Assembly: GCF_003121295.1 (NCBI RefSeq)
Contig: NZ_PHNC01000031.1
Coordinates: forward strand, 1,676,439-1,740,438
Source: Streptomyces orinoci
GTDB lineage: Bacteria; Actinomycetota; Actinomycetes; Streptomycetales; Streptomycetaceae
DNA length: 64,000 nt
Direction: 5' to 3'
The position numbers were made by a program, and so were the translations under genes. This document shows, one piece after another, positions 28,224-36,104 of the stretch (the first letter of the stretch is position 1; each line of letters begins with the position of its first letter). The notes beneath the pieces were generated by a model. The model did not search any database, was not told the DNA's origin, and worked only from the letters and a program-made list of their open reading frames with translations.

Positions 28224-28622
28224 TCAGCCGACACCGAAGGAGCGCGCCAGGGCGAGGCTGTCCTCGTAGGCGATATAGCGTGTGATCTTCCCGTCCACGA
28301 CCGTGAAGTGGAAGGCAAAGGGGGAGTCGAAGAGCAGCCCGGTGGGCTTGACCTTCTGCACCATGCGGCCCAGGACCACGGCGTCCTCGCCGTCGATGAA
28401 GACCTTCGCCACGGAGAACTCCTGCGGCTGCAGATACTCGGGCAGCGTCTTGAAGAACGCGACGGCCTCCGCCTTGGTGGTACGCCGCCCCGTCCACGGC
28501 ACCTCCTCGGCGCCGTACACGTTCAAGTCCACCGTCTCGGCGAAGAATTCACCGAGCCCGGCGATGTCGCCGTTGCCGACGCGGCGGAAGAACTCGTCTA
28601 TGACGGTGCGGGTGTCACTCAT
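28224..28622 (-). CDS. SnoaL-like / NTF2-fold protein
   Basis: A 132-residue protein with the NTF2-like cone fold. The pattern is TVIDEFFRRVGNGDIAGLGEFFAETVDLNVYG, then TKAEAVAFFKTLPEYL and HFTVVDGKITRYIAYEDS. Relatives include small isomerases and hydrolases such as SnoaL, limonene-epoxide hydrolase, and many proteins of unknown function; no catalytic Asp pair can be assigned with confidence. The ATG at 28620-28622 has GAGGAG nearby; the upstream in-frame extension is not coding. It converges on the split amine-oxidase pair and is divergent from the secreted protein gene. Confidence 0.78.
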   Translation of the reverse strand: MSDTRTVIDEFFRRVGNGDIAGLGEFFAETVDLNVYGAEEVPWTGRRTTKAEAVAFFKTLPEYLQPQEFSVAKVFIDGEDAVVLGRMVQKVKPTGLLFDSPFAFHFTVVDGKITRYIAYEDSLALARSFGVG

Positions 28623-28866
28623 GGCACTCCTCGGGCAGGCGAGATCGCTACGAGGGGGCGAGCGCTTTGGATGCGCGGGGTATTCCCGCCGCCGGCGCTG
28701 CACCTCGCGGCGGTCCGGCCCGTGGTACCGCGCCGGTATGACGCCGCTTCCTCCCTGCCGTGGGCGGTGGACGAAGGGTTCAAACGACCGGAGGTGGAGA
28801 CCCCTCGGCCCGGGCACCTACCGTCGTGCCGTCATCAACACCCATGGCAACGAGGGGGAGTCCGTC

Positions 28867-29334
28867 ATGAGAACCCAACTGGTCCTGCGCCGTACCGCAG
28901 TTGCCGCCACCATGGTGCTCGCCTGCTCCGCCGGCCTGGTGCTCAGCGGCGGGTCGGCCCAGGCGGCCGCCGCAGAGCCGGACGGCACCATCAACCACAG
29001 CTGCGGCCCGGCCATCAATGTCAACAGCACCACCAGCCGCCATGTAGTGACGCCGGCGCCGGTCGGAGGCGCCACCATCCGGCTGGAGGCCGGCCGGAGC
29101 AGCCGGTACGGCACCACCTACTGGGCCCACCTGCTGAAAGCCCGCAAGGGCAGCTCGGTATGGATGGACTGGTCCGACGACGGCGGCCATAACTGGCACC
29201 AGTGCGGCCCCTACTCGGTGGACGGCAGCCAGGGCGCACACGATCGCTGGACCTGGGGGGTCAACTGGGTCGGCGGACGGAAGTTCCGTGCCTGCGCGCA
29301 CCAGGGCTACACCCACTGCACCATCTGGAAGTGA
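28867..29334 (+). CDS. small secreted protein of unknown function
   Basis: A 155-residue protein with a clear Sec signal peptide: RTQLVLRRTAVAATMVLACSAGLVLSGGSAQAAAA, cleaved near AQA-A. The mature 120 residues have four or more cysteines (SCGP, QCGPYSV, FRACAHQ, THCTIW) and many Trp and Tyr, with GATIRLEAGRSSRYGTTYWAHLL and VWMDWSDDGGHNWHQCGPY. This is a pattern seen in Streptomyces-specific small extracellular proteins with disulfides, probably a beta-rich fold. No catalytic motif is seen. ATG 28867 has GGGGGAG nearby; the frame is open to 28282 only as a shadow of the neighbouring gene. Confidence 0.72.
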   Translation: MRTQLVLRRTAVAATMVLACSAGLVLSGGSAQAAAAEPDGTINHSCGPAINVNSTTSRHVVTPAPVGGATIRLEAGRSSRYGTTYWAHLLKARKGSSVWMDWSDDGGHNWHQCGPYSVDGSQGAHDRWTWGVNWVGGRKFRACAHQGYTHCTIWK

Positions 29335-29373
29335 CGCGGCAGGGGCGGGCGAGCCGCCCGCTCCGCCGGCCCG

Positions 29374-29386
29374 TAACCTCACCCCC
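29374..29386 (+). promoter_or_regulatory. candidate -10 for leaderless LOG-family gene
   Basis: TAACCT at 29374-29379 is followed by 7 nt and the ATG. It is identical to the box before the enoyl-CoA hydratase gene. No Shine-Dalgarno sequence is present. Confidence 0.4.
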
Positions 29387-29929
29387 ATGGACATCACCGT
29401 CTTCTGCTCAGCCGCCGACCTCGACGACCGTTACACCACCCCCGCCCGGGAGTTCGCCGAGCTGATCGGCAAGGGTGGTCACACCATGGTCTGGGGCGGC
29501 TCGGAGAGCGGGCTGATGAAGGTGATGGCGGATGGCGTCCAGGCCAACGGCGGCCGTCTGGTGGGGATTTCGGTGGAGTTTCTGCGGGACAAGGCCCGGA
29601 CGGACGCCGATGAGATGGTGATCGCCAAGGACCTGGCGGAGCGGAAGGCGGGGCTGCTGGCGCGCGGCGAGGCGATCGTGATCATGGTGGGCGGGACCGG
29701 GACGCTGGACGAGGCCACCGAGATCCTGGAGCTGAAGAAGCACGGGCTGCACGAGAAGCCGGTGGTGCTGCTGAACACCGCCGGGTTCTATGACGGGCTG
29801 CGGCAGCAGTTCCGGCGGATGGAGGCGGAGGGCTTCCTGCCGCGCCCGCTGGCCGAGTTGGTGTTCTTCGCGGAGGACGGGGCGGGGGCGCTGGCCTATC
29901 TGGAGTCCGTAGCGGCGCGGACGCGCTGA
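29387..29929 (+). CDS. LOG family (TIGR00730) nucleotide-binding-fold protein
   Basis: A 180-residue Rossmann-like protein of the LOG family. DITVFCSAADLDDRY opens the fold, MVWGGSESGLMKVMADG is the first phosphate site and MVGGTGTLDEATEIL corresponds to the catalytic GGxGTxxE motif. LOG proteins remove ribose-5-phosphate from nucleoside monophosphates, in plants and some actinobacteria releasing cytokinins. Here the first motif is WGGSESGLM where canonical LOGs have YGGxxxGLMG, and a valine replaces the Pro before GGTGT, so substrate may differ. ATG 29387 is preferred over the open frame from 29288 because of the -10 box. It is followed closely by an SDR gene on the same strand. Confidence 0.82.
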   Translation: MDITVFCSAADLDDRYTTPAREFAELIGKGGHTMVWGGSESGLMKVMADGVQANGGRLVGISVEFLRDKARTDADEMVIAKDLAERKAGLLARGEAIVIMVGGTGTLDEATEILELKKHGLHEKPVVLLNTAGFYDGLRQQFRRMEAEGFLPRPLAELVFFAEDGAGALAYLESVAARTR

Positions 29930-29991
29930 CCGGCACCCTTCCGCCGGGGGCCACCGAGCCCCTCCCTGCAAGGTAGGGCAAGCTGTACCGC

Positions 29992-30681
29992 ATGGCTACA
30001 CATATGATCACCGGCGCTGGATCCGGCATTGGGGAAGCGGTCGCGGAGCGGCTGCTGGAGCGGGGGGACGAGCTCTGGCTGTTCGCCCGGGACGCGGGGC
30101 GGGCCAAGGAGCTGGCGGCGCGGTTCCCCGGGGCCCGTACCCTCGTCGCCGACCTGGCCAACCCGGACCGGCTGTCCTGGGCGCTGGGGCACCAGACGCT
30201 GCCCGAACGGGTGGACTCGCTGCTGCATATCGCGGGGATCGCCGAGCTCGGCCCGGTGGGCGAGCTGACGACCAAGACCTGGAACGCCACCCTGGCGGTC
30301 AACCTGGTCTCGCCCGCCGAGCTGACCCGGCTGCTGCTGCCCCAGCTGAGGGTCTCGCGCGGAACGGTGGTCTTCGTCAACTCCGGCGCGGGGCTGAACG
30401 CCGGCCCCAACTGGGGCGCGTATGCGGCGAGCAAGCACGGGCTGAAGGCGCTGGCCGACTCGCTGCGGGGCGAGGAGCACGCCAACGGGGTGCGGGTGAC
30501 CAGCGTGTACCCGGGGCGTACCGCCACCGCCATGCAGGCCAAGGTGCACCAGCAGGAGGGCAAGGCGTACGACCCGGGGCAGTGGATCGACCCGAAGTCC
30601 GTGGCGGACACCATCCTGCTGGCGATCGACCTGCCGCGGGATGCGGAGATCAACGACCTCACGGTCCGGCCGGGCCGCTGA
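29992..30681 (+). CDS. SDR family oxidoreductase
   Basis: A 229-residue short-chain dehydrogenase. The nucleotide-binding motif is TGAGSGIG at about residues 7-14, the active-site serine in FVNSGAGLNAG and the YxxxK pair in YAASKHGLKAL; the proline-glycine segment YPGRTATAM follows. The length is that of the classical SDRs. Substrate is not deducible. It begins 62 nt after the LOG gene and ends 27 nt before marR, so the three may be related in expression, though marR has its own leaderless-type box. Confidence 0.86.
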   Translation: MATHMITGAGSGIGEAVAERLLERGDELWLFARDAGRAKELAARFPGARTLVADLANPDRLSWALGHQTLPERVDSLLHIAGIAELGPVGELTTKTWNATLAVNLVSPAELTRLLLPQLRVSRGTVVFVNSGAGLNAGPNWGAYAASKHGLKALADSLRGEEHANGVRVTSVYPGRTATAMQAKVHQQEGKAYDPGQWIDPKSVADTILLAIDLPRDAEINDLTVRPGR

Positions 30682-30695
30682 TCCGGTGACGGACG

Positions 30696-30708
30696 TACGC
30701 TGAGTGGC
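30696..30708 (+). promoter_or_regulatory. candidate -10 for leaderless marR-type gene
   Basis: TACGCT at 30696-30701, then 7 nt, then ATG 30709, with no Shine-Dalgarno sequence. No convincing -35 is seen. Confidence 0.38.
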
Positions 30709-31143
30709 ATGAGCAGCGCAATGGACACCGCCGCGGCGGGGACCTCGGTCCGGGACATCCGGCTCCTGGTCAATGAGCTGGGCAAGCGGATGGACGCGCA
30801 CCGGCGCAGCCGGATCGCCGAGTTCGATCTGACCCTGACCCAGGCCAACGCCCTGGAGGAGCTGGCGGATCCCAAGACGGCGCGGGAGCTGGCGGCGGTG
30901 CTCAGCTGTGAGCCGCCCAATGTCACTTATGTCATGGACAAGTTGGAGAAGCGCGGCCTGGTGGTGCGCGAGCCCCATCCGCAGGACCGGCGGGCCAAGC
31001 GGCTGGTACTGACCGACGCCGGGCGGCAGTTGCGGCTGGAGCTGCTGCGGCGGATGGCGCAGGACTCCCCGCTGGACCACCTCTCCGGGGAGGACCTGGG
31101 GGAGTTGCGCGACCGGCTGTTCCGGGCGCTGGCCGGGTCCTGA
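30709..31143 (+). CDS. MarR family transcriptional regulator
   Basis: A 144-residue winged-helix regulator. The DNA-binding part covers LTLTQANALEELADPKTARELAAVLSCEPPNVTYVMDKLEKRGLVVREPHPQDRRAKRLVLTDAGR in adjacent segments, with the wing containing the conserved D-x-R (QDRRAK). N- and C-terminal helices form the dimer. MarR proteins usually repress a neighbouring drug-efflux or catabolic gene until a small ligand binds; the MFS exporter that starts 117 nt downstream is the obvious target, with a dyad CTGTA/TACAG before it. A terminator lies between the two genes. Confidence 0.88.
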   Translation: MSSAMDTAAAGTSVRDIRLLVNELGKRMDAHRRSRIAEFDLTLTQANALEELADPKTARELAAVLSCEPPNVTYVMDKLEKRGLVVREPHPQDRRAKRLVLTDAGRQLRLELLRRMAQDSPLDHLSGEDLGELRDRLFRALAGS

Positions 31144-31161
31144 CGGGTGGCGGTCGGGTGA

Positions 31162-31188
31162 AGCCCCCGGGGATCGCCCCTGGGGGCT
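31162..31188 (+). terminator. terminator after the marR-type gene
   Basis: AGCCCCC pairs with GGGGGCT around an inner GGGG/CCCC, followed by TTTCG. It ends the MarR message before the exporter promoter. Confidence 0.75.
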
Positions 31189-31229
31189 TTCGTATAGCCT
31201 CAGTAAAGTTCGAGCTGTAATCAGTAGTG

Positions 31230-31244
31230 CTGTAGTCGGTACAG
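31230..31244. promoter_or_regulatory. candidate MarR operator before the MFS exporter
   Basis: CTGTA-gtcgg-TACAG is a perfect 5-bp dyad with a 5-nt centre, within an unusually AT-rich 60-nt stretch (31195-31260). Related TGTAATC and GTTGTAAC sequences lie on either side. The exporter ATG 31261 has no Shine-Dalgarno sequence. Confidence 0.4.
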
Positions 31245-31260
31245 TTGTAACTTCTTTCGC

Positions 31261-32667
31261 ATGATCACTGAGACCCGTCCCGCGGCCGCCGGCGCCACCG
31301 CCACCGCCCGCCTGGGGCTGCAACTCCCCGCACTCGCCCTGGGCTTTGTGATGGCCACCCTGGACACCACCATCGCCAATGTGGCGGGCCCCTCCCTGCG
31401 CTCCGGCCTGCATATGTCGCTCACCGGCCTGACCTGGGTGATGAGCGGCTATGTACTGGCCTTCGCCTCGCTGCTGCTGCTCGCCGGCTCGCTGGCCGGG
31501 CGCTTCGGGGCCCGGCGGGTGTATCTGGCGGGCCTGGGGCTGTTCACCCTCGCCTCGGTGCTGTGCGCCGCCGCCCCGGTGACCGGAGTGCTGGTGGCGG
31601 CAAGGCTGTTGCAGGGCGCGGGCGCCGCGCTGTTCATGCCCAGCTCGCTGACGCTGCTGCTGGCGGCCTTCCCCGGCGGCCGGGAGCGGGCGCGGGTGCT
31701 GGGCCTGTGGTCGGCGATCGTCTCCACGGCGGCGGGCGTGGGCCCGGCCGTGGGCGGCGCGCTGGTGAACGCCTTCGGCTGGCGCGCCATCTTCCTGGTC
31801 AACCTGCCGGTGGGGATCGCCGGACTGGTGCTGGCCCGCCGCCATGTGGCCGAGTTGCCCGGCCGGGCCGGAGCGCTGGGCCTCGGCGGGCATGCGCTGG
31901 GGATGCTGGCCCTCGCCGGGCTGAGCTATGGGCTGGTGCAGGGGCCGGAGGCGGGCTGGGACTCGCCGGTGGCGCTGGGCTCGCTGGCGGTGGCGGCGCT
32001 GGGGGCGGCCGCCTTCGCGGTACGGGAGCGCCGCTCGTCCGAACGCATCGTGCCCGCCGTCCTCATCGCCAACTCCCGCTTCCGGGCCGCCAGTCTGATC
32101 GGATTTGTGTTCAACTTCGCGGTATACGGCGGGATGTTCGTCCTCGCCCTGTTCTTCCAGCAGGCGCGGGGGGCGAGCCCCATGGAGGCGGGACTGGAGA
32201 TGCTGCCCGCCCAACTCGTCTGGCTGGCGGGCAACATCCTCTATTCGCGCCTGGGGCGCCGCGTGGGCAACCGCGCGGCGCTGGGCGCGGCGCTGGGCCT
32301 GGCCGCGGCCGGCATGCTGACGCTGGCCCTGACCGTCTCCGCCGCCATGCCCTACTGGGTGATCGCCGCCATCCTCACCGTGACCAACCTGGGCGTCGGG
32401 GTGGCCTCCCCGGCCATGACCGGTGCCCTGATGGAGGCCGCCGGGCCGGCCCACGCCGGGATCGCCAGTGCCTCGCTCAACGCCAACCGGCAGATCGGCA
32501 GCCTGGTGGGGATCGCGGTGATGAGCGCCGTGCTGGGCGGGGTGAGCGGCTGGTACGGGGGCGTGGCGGTGGTCTTCGCCCTGATGGCCGCCGCCTATGG
32601 CGCGGGGGCGCTGGCCGGATGGCTCGGGCTGCGGGCCCGGCGTTGCGTACCCTTCCCGGGTGAGTGA
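31261..32667 (+). CDS. MFS drug exporter, DHA2 (EmrB/QacA) family
   Basis: A 468-residue proton-driven exporter with 14 predicted membrane segments. Motif D1 is visible as FVMATLDTTIANVAGPSL, motif A as LAGRFGARRVYLAGL and motif C as SAIVSTAAGVGPAVGGAL. The family exports drugs or secondary metabolites. ATG 31261 follows an AT-rich promoter region without ribosome-binding site, so translation may be leaderless. Control by the upstream MarR protein is inferred from position and the dyad. Its stop overlaps the start of the following MetE-type gene by 8 bp, but the two functions seem unrelated. Confidence 0.9.
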   Translation: MITETRPAAAGATATARLGLQLPALALGFVMATLDTTIANVAGPSLRSGLHMSLTGLTWVMSGYVLAFASLLLLAGSLAGRFGARRVYLAGLGLFTLASVLCAAAPVTGVLVAARLLQGAGAALFMPSSLTLLLAAFPGGRERARVLGLWSAIVSTAAGVGPAVGGALVNAFGWRAIFLVNLPVGIAGLVLARRHVAELPGRAGALGLGGHALGMLALAGLSYGLVQGPEAGWDSPVALGSLAVAALGAAAFAVRERRSSERIVPAVLIANSRFRAASLIGFVFNFAVYGGMFVLALFFQQARGASPMEAGLEMLPAQLVWLAGNILYSRLGRRVGNRAALGAALGLAAAGMLTLALTVSAAMPYWVIAAILTVTNLGVGVASPAMTGALMEAAGPAHAGIASASLNANRQIGSLVGIAVMSAVLGGVSGWYGGVAVVFALMAAAYGAGALAGWLGLRARRCVPFPGE

Positions 32668-33676
32668 CAACGAGCTGAACCAGGGCCCCGGCGTCGCCAC
32701 GGGGGTCGGGTCGATGCCCGGGATGGATGCCCGGGAGGCCGTCAAGACCGTCGTGGGGTCGCTGGAGGCCCTGCCGTATCTGCCCGAGCTGCCGGCGCGC
32801 GGGCCGGGCGCCGATATGACCGGCCGGACCGCCGGGCTGCTGGTGGAGGTCTTCGCCCATCTGGAGCCCAGCGGCTGGCGGATCTCCGACCGGCCGGGAC
32901 GCGACACCCGGCGGGCCCGCTCCTGGCTGGGTGAGGACCTGGACGCGCTGGAGGAGTTCGCCCGGGACCACCAGGGGCTGCTCAAGGTATCGGCGGTGGG
33001 CCCCTGGACCCTGGCCGCCGCCCTCGAACTGCGCGGCGGAGAGGCCGCGTTGAGCGACCCGGGCGCCTGCCGGGACCTGGCCGCCTCGCTGGCCGAGGGG
33101 CTGCGCGGGCATCTGGCCGAGGTACGGCGCCGGGTGCCCGGCGCCCGGCTGGTGCTCCAGCTGGACGAGCCCTCGCTGCCCGCCGTGCTGGACGGGCGCA
33201 TCCGTTCCGCCAGCGGCTACCGGACCTACCGGGCGGTGGACCGGTCCGTGGTCGAGGCGGGGCTCCGTGAGGTGGGACAGGTGGTGAAGGAGGCCGAGGG
33301 GGCGCTGATCATCCACTCCTGCGCTCCCCAAGTGCCCTTCGGGCTGCTCCGCCGGGCCGGCGCCCAGGGCATCTCGTTCGATTTCTCGCTGCTCACCGAG
33401 CGTGAGGAGGAGGCCATCGGCGAGGCGGTGGAGGCGGGCACCAGGCTGTTCGCGGGCGTGGTGCCGGGCGTGGACGGCCGATTGTCCGACCCTGCCGGTA
33501 GCGTCATGGGGGTCAGGACGCTGTGGCGCAGGCTGGGGCTGGCACCGGGAATCCTCGCGGAATCCGTGGTGGTCACGCCCTCGTGCGGGCTGGCGGGCGC
33601 TTCGCCCGCATATGCCCGTACGGCGCTGGCGCACTGTGTCCGGGCGGCCGCATCGCTCGCGGACAACCCTGAGTGA
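32660..33676 (+). CDS. cobalamin-independent methionine synthase-type protein
   Basis: A 338-residue protein with the C-terminal MetE barrel only, lacking the N-terminal duplicate of the 750-residue E. coli enzyme. GVGSMPGMDAREA starts the barrel, VSAVGPWTLAAAL and LVLQLDEPSLPAVL follow, and the zinc-site region is IIHSCAPQVPF with a later SVVVTPSCGLAGASP; the His-x-Cys and the late Cys correspond to zinc ligands of MetE. Short MetE proteins of this sort may use another methyl donor than methyl-folate. GTG 32660 is chosen; TACCCT at 32648-32653 lies 6 nt before it, again suggesting a leaderless start. Its stop overlaps a possible ligA start. Confidence 0.82.
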   Translation: MSDNELNQGPGVATGVGSMPGMDAREAVKTVVGSLEALPYLPELPARGPGADMTGRTAGLLVEVFAHLEPSGWRISDRPGRDTRRARSWLGEDLDALEEFARDHQGLLKVSAVGPWTLAAALELRGGEAALSDPGACRDLAASLAEGLRGHLAEVRRRVPGARLVLQLDEPSLPAVLDGRIRSASGYRTYRAVDRSVVEAGLREVGQVVKEAEGALIIHSCAPQVPFGLLRRAGAQGISFDFSLLTEREEEAIGEAVEAGTRLFAGVVPGVDGRLSDPAGSVMGVRTLWRRLGLAPGILAESVVVTPSCGLAGASPAYARTALAHCVRAAASLADNPE

Positions 33677-33708
33677 CGGCGCTCAACGGAAAACGGGAGG
33701 AAAAGACG

Positions 33709-35931
33709 GTGGCTGTCGAACAGCACGGCGGCAAGCTCGCGGCGGGGGGCTCGGTGCCCGCCGAGGCGCGGGAGAAGCATGCGCTGCTGGCCGAGCAGGT
33801 GGAGGAGCACCGCTTCCGGTACTACGTCAAGGACGCGCCGGTCATCAGCGACGCCGAGTTCGACACACTGCTGCGCTCGCTGGAGGCGCTGGAGGAGGAG
33901 TATCCGGAGCTGCGCACTCCGGACTCGCCCACCCAGAAGGTCGCCGGGTCCTATGAGACCGAGTTCACCTCGGTCGAGCACCGGGAGCGGATGCTCTCCC
34001 TGGACAACGCCTTCACCGACGAGGAGCTGGCCGGCTGGGCCGACCGCATCGTCAAGGAACTGGGCGAGAAGGCCGGCTACCACTTCCTGTGCGAGCTCAA
34101 GGTGGACGGTCTGGCCGTCAACCTCACCTATGAGCACGGCCGTCTGGTGCGCGCCGCCACCCGAGGCGACGGCCGCACCGGAGAGGACATCACCCCCAAT
34201 ATCCGCACCATCGCCGAGATTCCCAACCGGCTGACGGGCAAGCGGATCCCGCCGCTGGTGGAGGTGCGCGGCGAGGTCTACTTCCCGATGGCCGAGTTCG
34301 AGAAGCTCAACGCCCGTCTGGTGGAGGCCGGGAAGCCGCCGTTCGCCAACCCCCGTAATGCGGCGGCCGGTTCGCTGCGGCAGAAGGATCCGCGGGTCAC
34401 CGCCACCCGCCCGCTGCATATGGTGGTGCACGGGGTGGGTGCCCGCGAGGGCTTCGCCATCGAGCGCCAGTCCCAGGCCTATGAGCTGCTGCGCGAATGG
34501 GGCCTGCCCACCGCCGCGCACGCCGAGGTGGTCGATTCGCTGGACGGGGTGCGCAAGTTCATCGCCCACTACGGCCAGCCCAAGGTGCGCCACTCCATGG
34601 AGCACGAGATCGACGGCGTGGTGGTCAAGCTGGACGAGGTCCCGCTCCAGGGCCGGCTGGGCTCCACCGCGCGTGCCCCGCGCTGGGCCATCGCCTGGAA
34701 GTACCCCCCGGAGGAGGTCAACACCAAGCTGCTGGACATCCGGGTGGGGGTGGGCCGCACCGGCCGGGTGACGCCCCAGGCGGTCTTCGAACCGGTCACC
34801 GTGGCCGGTTCCGAGATCGAGTTCGCCACCCTGCACAACCAGGAGGTGGTCAAGGCCAAGGGCGTGCTGATCGGCGACACCGTGGTCATCCGCAAGGCCG
34901 GAGATGTGATCCCCGAGGTCCTCGGCCCGGTGGTGGATCTGCGCGACGGCACCGAGCGGGAGTTTGTGATGCCCGCCGAGTGCCCCGAGTGCGGCACCGC
35001 GCTGCGCCCCATGAAGGAGGGCGATATCGACCTCCGCTGCCCCAACGCCGAGAGCTGCCCGGGGCAGTTGCGCGAGCGCGTCTACTATCTGGCCGGCCGC
35101 GAATGCCTGGACATCGAGAACTTCGGCTATGTGGCCGCCTCCGCCCTCACCCAGCCGCTGGAGCCGGCCACCCCGCCGATGAAGAACGAGGGCGACCTCT
35201 TCGATCTGACCATCGAGCAGCTGCTGCCCATCAAGTCCTATGTGCGCGACCCGGATTCGGGGCTGCCCAAGCGCGACCCCGGGTCGGGCGAGGAGAAGGT
35301 GGTCACCTTCTTCGCCAACCAGAAGGGCGAGCCCAAGAAGAACGCCCTGGCCATGCTGGAGAACATTCAGGCCGCCAAGCAGCGCCCGCTGGCCCGGATC
35401 ATCAACGGCCTGTCCATCCGTCATGTGGGCCCGGTCGCCGCGGCCGCGCTGGCCCGGGAGTTCCGCTCCATCGACCGCATCGCCGAGGCCACCGAGGAGC
35501 AACTGGCGGCGGTGGACGGGGTGTCCAAAGTCATCGCCGCCGCCGTCCGGGAGTGGTTCGCCGAGGACTGGCACCGGGAGATCGTGGAGAAATGGCGGGC
35601 CGCGGGCGTCCGGATGGAAGAGGAGGGCGGCGAAGAGGAAGGGCCTCGTCCGCTCGCCGGGCTGACCGTGGTGGTCACCGGAACCCTCAGCTCCTACACC
35701 CGGGATGCGGCCAAGGAGGCACTGCAGAGCCAAGGAGCGAAGGTGACCGGTTCGGTCTCCAAGAAGACCGACTTCGTGGTGGTGGGTGACAACCCCGGTT
35801 CCAAATACGACAAGGCGATGCAGTTGAAGGTTCCGGTGCTGGAGGAGGACGGCTTCGCCGTGCTGCTCACCGAGGGCCCGGACGCCGCCCGGGCGGCCGC
35901 CGTTCCCCAGGAGGCCACCCCAGCGGAGTAA
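33709..35931 (+). CDS. ligA: NAD-dependent DNA ligase LigA
   Basis: A 740-residue ligase that seals nicks using NAD. The adenylated lysine is K131 in CELKVDGLAVN; the Ia domain precedes it (FRYYVKDAPVISDAEFD), then the OB fold, a four-cysteine zinc finger (CPECG and CPNAESCPG), helix-hairpin-helix repeats and a C-terminal BRCT domain (GLTVVVTGTLSSYTRDAAK). GTG 33709 has GGGAGG eight bases upstream and is preferred over GTG 33673, which overlaps the upstream stop; the choice changes only the first 12 residues. Sequence between the zinc finger and HhH region has an insertion (PATPPMKNEGDLFDL onward, with SGLPKRDPGSGEEKVV) found in actinobacterial ligases. Confidence 0.97.
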   Translation: MAVEQHGGKLAAGGSVPAEAREKHALLAEQVEEHRFRYYVKDAPVISDAEFDTLLRSLEALEEEYPELRTPDSPTQKVAGSYETEFTSVEHRERMLSLDNAFTDEELAGWADRIVKELGEKAGYHFLCELKVDGLAVNLTYEHGRLVRAATRGDGRTGEDITPNIRTIAEIPNRLTGKRIPPLVEVRGEVYFPMAEFEKLNARLVEAGKPPFANPRNAAAGSLRQKDPRVTATRPLHMVVHGVGAREGFAIERQSQAYELLREWGLPTAAHAEVVDSLDGVRKFIAHYGQPKVRHSMEHEIDGVVVKLDEVPLQGRLGSTARAPRWAIAWKYPPEEVNTKLLDIRVGVGRTGRVTPQAVFEPVTVAGSEIEFATLHNQEVVKAKGVLIGDTVVIRKAGDVIPEVLGPVVDLRDGTEREFVMPAECPECGTALRPMKEGDIDLRCPNAESCPGQLRERVYYLAGRECLDIENFGYVAASALTQPLEPATPPMKNEGDLFDLTIEQLLPIKSYVRDPDSGLPKRDPGSGEEKVVTFFANQKGEPKKNALAMLENIQAAKQRPLARIINGLSIRHVGPVAAAALAREFRSIDRIAEATEEQLAAVDGVSKVIAAAVREWFAEDWHREIVEKWRAAGVRMEEEGGEEEGPRPLAGLTVVVTGTLSSYTRDAAKEALQSQGAKVTGSVSKKTDFVVVGDNPGSKYDKAMQLKVPVLEEDGFAVLLTEGPDAARAAAVPQEATPAE

Positions 35932-35966
35932 TGCCCGCAAGGGCAGTGGGCATTACCCCTACAGCG

Positions 35967-36055
35967 CTCAACAGAAGGCTGCGGAAGGCCGGATCCCGTT
36001 CGGGCAACCGGTGCCGATCGCTGCCCGTCGTAGCCTTCTGCGGCCTACTGTTGAG
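35967..36055. repeat. imperfect inverted repeat between ligA and the GGDEF-EAL gene
   Basis: CTCAACAGAAGGCTGC (35967-35982) pairs with GCGGCCTACTGTTGAG (36040-36055), two mismatches over 16 bp, enclosing about 57 nt. It lies just before the start of the next gene and could be a terminator for ligA or a regulatory fold. Confidence 0.4.
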
Positions 36056-36104
36056 ATGTGCGCCTGCCGTGGCGCGGGCACCGCCGGCTGTGAGAGGGAC
36101 GGGC

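Noticed and set aside
29896..33201. Minus-strand open frame of 1101 codons across the LOG, SDR, marR, exporter and metE-type genes
   Set aside because: It is a GC-driven shadow: low-complexity Arg/Gln/Gly-rich translation, no domain, and it lies opposite five recognisable genes.
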